Assembly (NCBI GenBank): GCA_027485075.1
Contig: JAIXRT010000099.1
Span: forward strand, 1 to 13,067
Direction: 5' to 3'
DNA: 13,067 bases
Origin: Cytophagaceae bacterium
GTDB taxonomy: Bacteria > Bacteroidota > Bacteroidia > Cytophagales > Spirosomataceae
Numbering within the stretch: the stretch's first letter is position 1; every line of letters starts with the position of its first letter. The position numbers were made by a program, and so were the translations under genes. Positions 7,042-13,067 of this stretch are shown one piece after another. Under the pieces are notes generated by a model. It had not been told where the DNA came from and did not search any database. It saw nothing but the letters and a program-made list of their open reading frames with translations.

Positions 7042-8460
7042 ATGCTTATCGTATTTGTTGTTTTTTACCTTCTTTTGAACTTGGTCGTTGGCTGGTGGGC
7101 CAGCCGGAAAGTCCATACGGCTAGCGATTTTGTACTTGCAGGTCGTTCATTGCCGTATGCCTTAGCCACGATGGTCACGTTTGCAACCTGGTTTGGATCT
7201 GAAACATTGCTCGGTGCACCGCGCGAATTTGTCCATGGCGGCGTTCTATCCATTATTGAAGAGCCTTTTGGTGCAGCACTTGGATTACTAATTGTGGGCA
7301 TGATTTATGCCAAAAAACTATATCCACTCCCAGTCCTTACCTTCAGTGATTATTTCCGCATTCGCTTCGGAGGATTATCGGAAAAGCTATCTGCCCTCGT
7401 GATGATTCCTTCGTATTTTGGCTGGATCTCTGCGCAGCTCGTGGCATTGGGTTTAACCATGCATTTATTACTCCCGATTTCCACCGAATGGGGAATTGTG
7501 ATCGGTGCTGTTTTAGTGATGACTTATACGCTGATGGGTGGTATGTGGTCAATTTCAATCACCGACTTCATTCATAATCTAATATTGATTGCCGGGCTTT
7601 TATTTTTAGCCTATTTAATGTGGGACAAGATTCCGAATTGGCAGGTATTTTTAGCGGAGCAGCCCACCGGTTTTTTTAGATTCACTCCAAAAGAAAATAC
7701 GCCAACTTCTTGGCTGACCTATCTGGCGGCATGGATTACGATCGGATTTGGGAGCATTCCGCAGCAGGACATTTTCCAACGGGTCATGTCGGCCGGCTCC
7801 GGAAAAATCGCTGCCAAAGCCAGCATCACCGCAGGCATCATGTACATTACCATTGCCTTATTGCCCTTAATGATTGCTTTGGTGGGTGTGCGTTTATATC
7901 CGGAATTATGGCAGGATGATATGCTTTTGATTCCACATTTGGTGATGAAGTTTACGCCGTATGCGATGCAGATTCTATTTTTAGGCGCTTTATTATCAGC
8001 CCTATTAAGTACGACAAGTGGCGCTATTTTAGCACCAGCGAGTGTATTGGGTGAGAATCTGTGGAAGCCTTTGTTGAAAAATCCATCGGACAAATCGGTC
8101 TTATTGGTGATTCGAATTTCGGTGGTTTTGGTCACCGTGGCATGTATATGGATGGCAATCAGCCGACAAAATATTTTCGAGCTGGTGGCAGAGGCGTCGG
8201 CCTTCAGTTTAGTTTCACTTTTTATTCCGCTGAATGCGGGTCTGTGGTGGAAACGTGCGAGTGCGATGGGCAGTCACTTAAGTATGCTGGGTGGTTTATT
8301 TGTCTGGGCTTACTTCCATTTTTTAGCACCTACTGAAATTCCGTCAATTTGGTATGGCCTATTGGCCAGTGGATTGGGATTAATGCTGGGAACCTATATT
8401 TGGCCTAATCGATCCACGGCTGGTCAATCGTCCCCACGTACCTCCCCTGTGACTGAGTAA
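7042..8460 (+). CDS. Sodium:solute symporter (SSS/SLC5 family)
   Basis: This 472-residue inner-membrane protein would couple sodium entry to uptake of a solute. Family marks include the N-terminal helix followed by ASDFVLAGRSLPYALA, then TFATWFGSETLLGAPREF. The central segment FGSIPQQDIFQRVMSA and the later stretch LLSALLSTTSGAILAPASVLGENL are also strongly typical of SSS proteins. The hydrophobic pattern gives about 12-13 helices over the full length, normal for the family. The substrate (sugar, amino acid, carboxylate or other) cannot be read from the sequence. The last 18 codons are overlapped by the 3' end of the convergent NUDIX gene. That end encodes a polar tail rich in Ser, Thr and Pro after the last helix, which could tolerate such an overlap. 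Confidence 0.93.
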   Translation: MLIVFVVFYLLLNLVVGWWASRKVHTASDFVLAGRSLPYALATMVTFATWFGSETLLGAPREFVHGGVLSIIEEPFGAALGLLIVGMIYAKKLYPLPVLTFSDYFRIRFGGLSEKLSALVMIPSYFGWISAQLVALGLTMHLLLPISTEWGIVIGAVLVMTYTLMGGMWSISITDFIHNLILIAGLLFLAYLMWDKIPNWQVFLAEQPTGFFRFTPKENTPTSWLTYLAAWITIGFGSIPQQDIFQRVMSAGSGKIAAKASITAGIMYITIALLPLMIALVGVRLYPELWQDDMLLIPHLVMKFTPYAMQILFLGALLSALLSTTSGAILAPASVLGENLWKPLLKNPSDKSVLLVIRISVVLVTVACIWMAISRQNIFELVAEASAFSLVSLFIPLNAGLWWKRASAMGSHLSMLGGLFVWAYFHFLAPTEIPSIWYGLLASGLGLMLGTYIWPNRSTAGQSSPRTSPVTE

Positions 8461-8845
8461 AGATTAAATCTTGTAATTCAAGGCCCACATGAGGATACAT
8501 GTGCACTTCGCTGAGTTGGGAAACGGGCAACCAAAGCACCTCCATGGCCGTAGTTTCATTCGGCTGAAGCTCTGGAATTCCGCCAAGAATCTCGCCAGAA
8601 AATAAGATATGAAGTGATGTGGGCCGTTTATCTGTTGCTTGTATTTCACCCATGAGCATCAATGGACCTACCTCTACATCAATACCTAGTTCTTCCAAAC
8701 ATTCACGCGCAACGGTTTCCGGGAATGATTCCCCAGGATCTGTATTTCCACCAGGTAAATTATAAATGAATTGCGTACCGTACTGGTACTTCATGACTAA
8801 AACGTGATTGTTTTCGAGGATGACTAAGGCGGGTCTACAACGCAT
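8405..8845 (-). CDS. NUDIX hydrolase
   Basis: NUDIX enzymes cleave nucleoside diphosphates linked to another group. This 146-residue protein has a complete catalytic box from G33 to I55 (G-x5-E-x7-R-E-x2-E-E-x-G-I), with E39, R47, E48, E51 and E52 all present, so it should bind metal and be active. The beginning MRCRPALVILENNHVLVMKY and the segment YNLPGGNTDPGES are normal for small house-cleaning NUDIX proteins. The substrate is unknown; ADP-ribose, mutagenic nucleotides or an RNA cap are all possible. The gene starts 76 bases from the divergent Nif3-like gene and overlaps the symporter gene tail-to-tail by 56 bases, the longest overlap in the window. TATATTTC on the minus strand about 10 bases upstream of the ATG is a one-mismatch -7 box. 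Confidence 0.92.
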   Translation of the reverse strand: MRCRPALVILENNHVLVMKYQYGTQFIYNLPGGNTDPGESFPETVARECLEELGIDVEVGPLMLMGEIQATDKRPTSLHILFSGEILGGIPELQPNETTAMEVLWLPVSQLSEVHMYPHVGLELQDLIFTQSQGRYVGTIDQPWID

Positions 8846-8892
8846 ATGCTACTTAAATACTTGTCGAAATATACATTAATTTTTTTATTGTC

Positions 8893-8900
8893 TACCTTTG
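8893..8900 (+). promoter_or_regulatory. -7 promoter box (TACCTTTG) of the Nif3-like gene
   Basis: TACCTTTG matches TAnnTTTG exactly and ends 21 bases before the chosen ATG at 8922, implying a leader of roughly 15 bases. No clear -33 TTTG is found at the right spacing. The alternative in-frame TTG at 8898 is the end of this box, which argues against it as a start codon. Confidence 0.55.
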
Positions 8901-8921
8901 TCTGTCCTAAAACACAATGGT

Positions 8922-10016
8922 ATGTTGGTACACGAAATTTGTTCATCCATGGAAGCATGGGCGCCGCTCGCTTGGCAAGAGTCCTATGATAATTCAGGTT
9001 TGTTGACGGGAAACCGTTCGCAAAAAGTCACGGGGGTATTGGTCAGTTTTGATTGCACGGAGGCTGTAGTGGAGGAGGCGATTGCGCAAGGATGCAATAT
9101 GATTGTGGCGCATCACCCCATTTTATTCAAGGGAATTAAGCAGCTGACGGGGCGTGATTATGTAGAGCGGACGCTCATTTTAGCCATCAAAAATGATATC
9201 GCGATTTATGCGTCGCATACAAATTTAGATCATGCGCCTAAGGGAGTCAGCTATCAGTTGGCCCAAAAACTGGGACTTCAATCCGGCAAGGTATTACGTC
9301 CGATGCGTGATGCATTACGCCAACTCACCTATTTTGTTCCTGAGGCGGATGCGGAGCAAGTACGCGCAGCGTTACATGCGGCGGGAGCTGGAAATATTGG
9401 TGAATATTCGGCATGTAGTTTTTCAGGCGCGGGAACCGGTCGGTTTACCCCATCGGATGCCGCGAATCCCACCATTGGTCAGGCTGGTCAAGCGGAAGAG
9501 GTCGCGGAACTTAAAGTGGACATGTTATTCCCCAAACACCTCGAATCCGCTGTTTTAAGTGCACTTTTCACGTCACACCCCTATGAGGAAGTTGCTTATT
9601 TTGTGACATCGTTAGGAAATTCGTGGCAAGATGTGGGCGCTGGATTTGTAGGTGAATTACCGAAAGCGCTGTCGGCAAGTGAATTTACATCGTATGTCAA
9701 GGAAAAGCTTGGCTTGACCTATTTTAGACATACGCCTTGGTTGGGCAAATCAATCAAACGAATTGCATTGTGCGGGGGAGCGGGAAGCTTTTTATTGGCC
9801 GATGCCATTCGCGCGCAGGCTGATGTTTACATTAGTGGAGATTTTAAATACCATGAGTTCTTTGATGCGGAAAATCACTTGACGATTTGTGATATTGGGC
9901 ATTATGAATCCGAAGTCATGATAAAGGATACCATCCATGAATATTTATCAAATAATTTTAGTACTTTTGCCGTTCTGAAAAGTATGACCCACACTAATCC
10001 TGTGAGTCTTGCTTAG
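8922..10016 (+). CDS. Nif3-like (DUF34/YbgI) dinuclear metal-center hexameric protein
   Basis: This 364-residue cytoplasmic protein of the NIF3/DUF34 family has all the metal ligands expected: H64-H65 in VAHHPILFKG, H99 and D103 in SHTNLDHAP, and H327 and E329 in DIGHYESE. Between the two metal-binding halves, about residues 130-240, is the inserted PII/CutA-like domain of long family members, ending in SHPYEEVAYFV. Databases often call it GTP cyclohydrolase 1 type 2, but the true role of the family is unsettled, so that label should not be trusted. ATG at 8922 was chosen because the upstream TTG falls in the -7 box. A zinc-ribbon gene follows 40 bases later on the same strand without a terminator between them, so the two are probably co-transcribed. 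Nif3-like and this zinc-ribbon family are neighbours in many bacteria (general knowledge). Confidence 0.93.
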   Translation: MLVHEICSSMEAWAPLAWQESYDNSGLLTGNRSQKVTGVLVSFDCTEAVVEEAIAQGCNMIVAHHPILFKGIKQLTGRDYVERTLILAIKNDIAIYASHTNLDHAPKGVSYQLAQKLGLQSGKVLRPMRDALRQLTYFVPEADAEQVRAALHAAGAGNIGEYSACSFSGAGTGRFTPSDAANPTIGQAGQAEEVAELKVDMLFPKHLESAVLSALFTSHPYEEVAYFVTSLGNSWQDVGAGFVGELPKALSASEFTSYVKEKLGLTYFRHTPWLGKSIKRIALCGGAGSFLLADAIRAQADVYISGDFKYHEFFDAENHLTICDIGHYESEVMIKDTIHEYLSNNFSTFAVLKSMTHTNPVSLA

Positions 10017-10056
10017 AGATTAGAGCGAATTAATATTTTCAAACGCAACAATAATA

Positions 10057-10878
10057 ATGGCTACAGTTACCGAAACTACAATTGCCCAAAAGTTAGAAGC
10101 ATTATTAAAGCTTCAAACCATTGATTCAGCCTTAGACAATATCAAGAAAGTACGAGGTGATTTACCTGAAGAGGTTCGTGATTTAGAGGATGAGATCGCA
10201 GGTTTAGAAACACGTTTAACAAAATTCCAATCTGAAATCGCGTCATTTGAAGAGCAAATCGCGAATTACAAGGTTTCTAAAAAGGATTCTGAGAAGCTAA
10301 TTGTAAAATACAAGGAGCAACAAATGAATGTTCGTAACAACCGTGAGTTCGAAGCAATTTCGAAAGAGGTTGAGTTACAAGGGTTGGAAATGGAGATTGC
10401 AGATAAGCGCATCAAAGAAATTGATTTCAAAATTTTGAATAAAAATGATGAAGTTGCTGGCGTAGAATCTAACTTATTTGAGCGCAAAAAAGACCTTGAG
10501 ATCAAGCAAAAAGAACTTGAGGTGATCATTGGCGAAAGCGAGGAAGATGAGCAAAAAGGCTTGAAAGATCGCGAAAAAGCGGTTAAGACCGTAGATGCTC
10601 GTCTATTGAAGTCTTACGAGAAATTACGTGAAAATGCGATCAACGGCCTAGCGGTTGTTTTGGTTAAGCGTGGTGCATGTGGTGGATGTTTCAGTTCAGT
10701 ACCTCCACAACGTCAAACAGACATTAAAGACAAGAAAAAACTAATCGTTTGCGAACATTGCGGACGTATTTTAGCCGGTGTTGAGGATCCTATTCCTGCA
10801 CCAGAAAAAGAGAAAAAACCACGAGGTAAAGCTGCAACCGCAGCGGCGGCGGCAGCTGCTGCAGCTACTGCAGAGTAA
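10057..10878 (+). CDS. Coiled-coil protein with C4-type zinc ribbon (zf-RING_7/DUF164)
   Basis: The 273-residue protein is a long, charged coiled-coil hairpin (about residues 10-195) followed by a C4 zinc ribbon. The ribbon cysteines are C208 and C211 in CGGC, and C232 and C235 in CEHC. The motif NNREFEAISKE in the coiled coil is characteristic of the DUF164 family, whose members (CT398, HP0958/FlgZ) bind proteins or RNA. The role in Bacteroidota is unknown. After the ribbon is a low-complexity tail: a lysine-rich stretch and then nine alanines in a row (262-270) flanked by Thr-Ala pairs. The alanine codons are mixed (GCA, GCG, GCT), so it is not a simple DNA triplet repeat. It probably shares a transcript with the upstream Nif3-like gene and ends 18 bases before a strong terminator. 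Confidence 0.9.
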   Translation: MATVTETTIAQKLEALLKLQTIDSALDNIKKVRGDLPEEVRDLEDEIAGLETRLTKFQSEIASFEEQIANYKVSKKDSEKLIVKYKEQQMNVRNNREFEAISKEVELQGLEMEIADKRIKEIDFKILNKNDEVAGVESNLFERKKDLEIKQKELEVIIGESEEDEQKGLKDREKAVKTVDARLLKSYEKLRENAINGLAVVLVKRGACGGCFSSVPPQRQTDIKDKKKLIVCEHCGRILAGVEDPIPAPEKEKKPRGKAATAAAAAAAAATAE

Positions 10879-10895
10879 TTTACCTGCTCGGATAT

Positions 10896-10932
10896 AAAAA
10901 AACCTGGTGATTGATTTCACCAGGTTTTTTTT
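10896..10932. terminator. Bidirectional intrinsic terminator between the zinc-ribbon gene and accD
   Basis: A perfect 10-base-pair stem (10901-10910 with 10917-10926) encloses a 6-base loop. It is preceded by an A-run (10896-10902) and followed by a T-run (10925-10932). Both strands therefore show a GC-containing stem followed by T residues, so it can stop the rightward Nif3-like/zinc-ribbon transcript and the leftward accD transcript. Confidence 0.9.
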
Positions 10933-10950
10933 ATGTTCTTCAGCCAATAC

Positions 10951-11796
10951 TTACTTAGCGAGCATGGCCAATAAAGCACTTAGTTTGTCTTTCATCTCCT
11001 TGCGATCTACAATAAAATCTAAAAATCCATGATCCAGGACGAAGTCGGCACTTTGAAAACCTTTCGGCAAATCCTTTCCTATCGTCTCTTTAATTACACG
11101 TGGGCCAGCAAATCCAATCAACGCACCCGGCTCCGCGATATTAAAATCACCAAGCATCGCAAATGAAGCGGTAACTCCACCGGTGGTTGGGTCTGTCAAC
11201 AATGAAATATAGGGGATTTTAGCTTCTGCCAACAAGGCCAAGCGAGCAGAAGTCTTGGCCATTTGCATTAAGGAGAATCCTGCTTCCATCATACGTGCTC
11301 CACCGGAACGTGAAATCATCAAAAATGGCGTGTTTGTTTTGAGGGAATGATCGATCGCCCGTGAAATTTTCTCTCCTACCACTGAACCCATCGAACCACC
11401 AATAAAACTGAAATCCATCGCTGCGATTGTAATAGGTAAGCCATTCATCTCACCATAGGCCGCGCGAACAGCATCTTTTAAACCTGTTTTATCTTCTGTC
11501 GCTTTGACACGATCCGTATATTTCTTCGTATCCGTGAAATTCAATGGGTCTCCAGAACTCATCATGGGATTGATTTCCGTATACCTAGATTGATCAAATA
11601 ATAACTCAAAATACTCTTGAGAGCCTATTTTTTCATGGTAATTACAGCTTGAACAGGTAAACGCGAATAAGCGGTGCTCACGTGTGTGAAGGGCTTTTTT
11701 GCAAGATGGACATTGATACCAAAGGCCATCTGGAGAATCACGTTTAAACTCTGTTGGGGTTTGAATCCCTTTATCCTTTCGCGTAAACCAAGACAT
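10951..11796 (-). CDS. accD: Acetyl-CoA carboxylase, carboxyltransferase subunit beta
   Basis: AccD with AccA transfers the carboxyl group from biotin to acetyl-CoA, making malonyl-CoA for fatty-acid synthesis in the cytoplasm. The 281-residue product has normal length and the classic MSWF start. The N-terminal C4 zinc finger uses C29, C32, C48 and C51. The carboxyltransferase (crotonase-fold) core includes SRSGGARMMEAGFSLMQMAK, then DPTTGGVTASFAMLGD and LIGFAGPRVIKET, all conserved. ATG at 11796 was chosen over a TTG two codons upstream because it gives the standard N-terminus. The gene stands alone: accA and the biotin subunits are not nearby, as is common in Bacteroidota. It is preceded by a -7 box with a short leader that can form a hairpin, and followed by the shared terminator. 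Confidence 0.96.
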   Translation of the reverse strand: MSWFTRKDKGIQTPTEFKRDSPDGLWYQCPSCKKALHTREHRLFAFTCSSCNYHEKIGSQEYFELLFDQSRYTEINPMMSSGDPLNFTDTKKYTDRVKATEDKTGLKDAVRAAYGEMNGLPITIAAMDFSFIGGSMGSVVGEKISRAIDHSLKTNTPFLMISRSGGARMMEAGFSLMQMAKTSARLALLAEAKIPYISLLTDPTTGGVTASFAMLGDFNIAEPGALIGFAGPRVIKETIGKDLPKGFQSADFVLDHGFLDFIVDRKEMKDKLSALLAMLAK

Positions 11797-11815
11797 AGAC
11801 AATTTATTTAATGAT

Positions 11816-11829
11816 ACCGATTACTCGGT
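11816..11829 (-). other. Short inverted repeat in the accD leader
   Basis: On the minus strand ACCGA-GTAA-TCGGT forms a 5-base-pair stem with a 4-base loop. If transcription starts 5-7 bases after the -7 box, the hairpin is at the extreme 5' end of the accD mRNA, where such structures can protect against decay. It is short, and a functional role is only a suggestion. Confidence 0.3.
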
Positions 11830-11836
11830 TGAACTG

Positions 11837-11844
11837 CAAAGATA
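11837..11844 (-). promoter_or_regulatory. -7 promoter box (TATCTTTG) of accD
   Basis: Read on the minus strand, TATCTTTG fits TAnnTTTG exactly and lies 40 bases upstream of the accD ATG, giving a leader of about 35 bases. The -33 region about 19-20 bases upstream is only a T-run. This suggests accD has its own promoter, separate from the T9SS cargo gene upstream. Confidence 0.55.
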
Positions 11845-11877
11845 ATTAAAAAGCTTCGCAAGGAAAAAACCACCTAG

Positions 11878-13067
11878 CTATTTCACCAAAATCACACGCC
11901 GATTAATCACCCGTTTTTCCGTTCTAAGCTCAATGACATAGGAACCCGAAGCTTGTTCACTTAGGTCCAACATGTAGTCTAGTTGGCCTTGAACAGGAAT
12001 GGATTCCGGACGTAGCATCACTTTGCCCTGCATATCCAACACCCGTAACATGACACTTCGTTCATCAGGAGCTAAGCTAGCTTGCACGCGTAGGCGACCA
12101 TTAGTCGGATTTGGACTCAGCGTAACGCCGGCTCCTAACGCACTCGGCTCATTACTTAAAATAACAATGGTAATCGCATTCGATAAACCAGTCGCACAAA
12201 CAGCATTCACCTGCGCTTTTACCGTGTATACTCCCGGCTCAGTGGTGGTCAAGGTGGATGAACTTTGGCCTGGAATCACAGTTCCATTTCGTAGCCAAAT
12301 GAAGGTTACCCCGGGATACTCCGAAGTAGCGGCAAGTACTTGCTCCGACTGCTTAAATAAAAATGGCACATTGAATGCACATTTTTGGACTTCAGAACAG
12401 CCATTCGCATCCACTTTTGCTCCGGGGGCAGTACCCAAACATTTATCAATCGAATCATCAACACCATCTTTATCTAAATCGACGGGAATGATGGGTTCTT
12501 GAATCTTCAGATTGTCAACAGACCAGCCCCAGCCATGCGCGCCTACATCCGCGTGCAAGCGGAAACGAATGAGCACTTGATCACCAGATTTAAACTTCCC
12601 AGAGGAAAGCAAATTGATTTCACGACTTCTGATCAATGCGGCTGTGGGAGTTGCCGTTGAATTACCATCATTATCTACCGCACTATTCCACGCATTTAAC
12701 CAAACTGAAGGCGCATTTGAATCCCAACCATCCAGGAAGTTTGACCAAGTCAATCCGCCATCATTTGATCCTTGAACGATTACATAATCAAAGAAACTGC
12801 GATTAACGGTACCATTTGAGTTTAAAAACGGCTCACCTCGCTCGCCAGGTTCTACTAATACGATTTCATCAAAACTCATGATGGATTTATTCGCGTTCAG
12901 CTTGATCGGCTTAAGCAAAACAGCATCTGAATTCGTGAACCTATCTGTTCCATTGCCTCCATCGTATGATTCCTCTGAACCATCCGCATACGGATGCGCG
13001 GTTTGCAACGCGGATGTTGAAAATCCAGCAGCCCTTCCGATACTCATACCCTTCAAATAGAAATCTG
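11878..13067 (-). CDS. Secreted multidomain protein with type IX secretion C-terminal sorting domain (N-terminus outside window)
   Basis: The frame is open to the right edge, so the true start is outside; about 395 C-terminal residues are visible. From the N-terminal side there is a beta-rich region with FDEIVLVEPGERGEP, SNDGGLTWSNFLDGWDSNAP and HGWGWSVDNLKI, resembling jelly-roll modules found after catalytic domains in secreted Bacteroidota proteins. Next is a thrombospondin-type-3-like calcium-binding segment (DLDKDGVDDSIDKC ending in VDANGC), then an Ig/PKD-like domain (about 12127-12390). Last is a type A T9SS sorting domain (11881-12126) with SPNPTNGRL, LDMQGKV, SGSYVIEL and a basic end VINRRVILVK. 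The sorting domain should take the protein across the outer membrane to the cell surface or medium. The function depends on the missing part and cannot be stated. It lies 81 bases upstream of accD with no terminator visible between them. Confidence 0.85.
   Translation of the reverse strand, partial: DFYLKGMSIGRAAGFSTSALQTAHPYADGSEESYDGGNGTDRFTNSDAVLLKPIKLNANKSIMSFDEIVLVEPGERGEPFLNSNGTVNRSFFDYVIVQGSNDGGLTWSNFLDGWDSNAPSVWLNAWNSAVDNDGNSTATPTAALIRSREINLLSSGKFKSGDQVLIRFRLHADVGAHGWGWSVDNLKIQEPIIPVDLDKDGVDDSIDKCLGTAPGAKVDANGCSEVQKCAFNVPFLFKQSEQVLAATSEYPGVTFIWLRNGTVIPGQSSSTLTTTEPGVYTVKAQVNAVCATGLSNAITIVILSNEPSALGAGVTLSPNPTNGRLRVQASLAPDERSVMLRVLDMQGKVMLRPESIPVQGQLDYMLDLSEQASGSYVIELRTEKRVINRRVILVK

Noticed and set aside
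7719..8135. 138-codon open frame antisense to the symporter
   Set aside because: It is a mirror of a well-supported membrane protein gene. Its translation shows no recognizable domain and it has no promoter of its own that I can see.
10831..10875. Possible triplet microsatellite in the zinc-ribbon gene
   Set aside because: The alanine codons alternate GCA, GCG and GCT, so it is not a pure repeat; it was kept only as a protein-level observation.
11999..12502. 167-codon open frame antisense to the T9SS cargo gene
   Set aside because: It lies wholly inside a gene with clear domains on the other strand, and its composition looks like a frame shadow.
1..13067. Mobile element, defence system, CRISPR array, RNA gene or novel multi-gene system
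   Set aside because: No direct-repeat array, transposase, integrase, toxin-antitoxin or nuclease-helicase combination is present, and I could not recognize a tRNA or riboswitch fold. The genes are familiar families without a shared pathway.

Overview
The window reads as an ordinary stretch of chromosome from a Bacteroidota bacterium, most likely of the Cytophagales type; I cannot place it to genus. The evidence is a type IX secretion (T9SS) C-terminal sorting domain at the right edge, repeated -7 promoter boxes of the Bacteroidota form TAnnTTTG just upstream of start codons, almost no Shine-Dalgarno sequences, and housekeeping proteins that look like their Bacteroidota versions. Twelve protein genes fill almost all of the DNA. 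I see no tRNA, rRNA, CRISPR array, insertion sequence, prophage or integration scar, and no intergenic gap reaches 300 bases.

Left part (1-2030): the 3' end of rimO (ribosomal protein S12 methylthiotransferase) runs rightwards. It meets a leftward gene for a MoeB/ThiF-like E1 enzyme fused to a rhodanese domain. Next comes leftward rpmB (ribosomal protein L28), with a good promoter upstream and a strong hairpin terminator downstream that almost touches the moeB start codon.

Middle (2030-8850): six genes lie in convergent pairs. They encode a membrane-anchored endonuclease/exonuclease/phosphatase-fold protein facing a secreted aspartyl-protease/PDZ protein, an APC amino-acid permease facing a lipoprotein PBP4-type D-Ala-D-Ala carboxypeptidase, and a sodium:solute symporter facing a NUDIX hydrolase. 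In every pair the two coding regions overlap at their 3' ends (9, 18 and 56 bases). The rimO/moeB pair overlaps by 4 bases in the same way.

Right part (8890-13067): a Nif3/DUF34 metal-binding protein and a coiled-coil C4 zinc-ribbon protein form a likely two-gene rightward operon. It ends at a bidirectional terminator shared with leftward accD (acetyl-CoA carboxylase carboxyltransferase beta subunit). Upstream of accD, also leftward, is the 3' part of a large secreted T9SS cargo protein.

The genes do not form one pathway. They are housekeeping functions (translation, sulfur transfer, fatty-acid synthesis, cell wall) mixed with transport and cell-envelope proteins. I do not see a previously undescribed multi-gene system. 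The points most worth a second look are the apparent loss of zinc-ligand cysteines in the MoeB-like enzyme, the consistently overlapping convergent gene ends, the very short or absent 5' leaders behind -7 boxes, and the tight join between the rpmB terminator and the moeB start. Several genes have a possible TTG start upstream of the chosen ATG. In two cases (positions 2027 and 8898) that TTG is the tail of a -7 box, so the ATG start was preferred.
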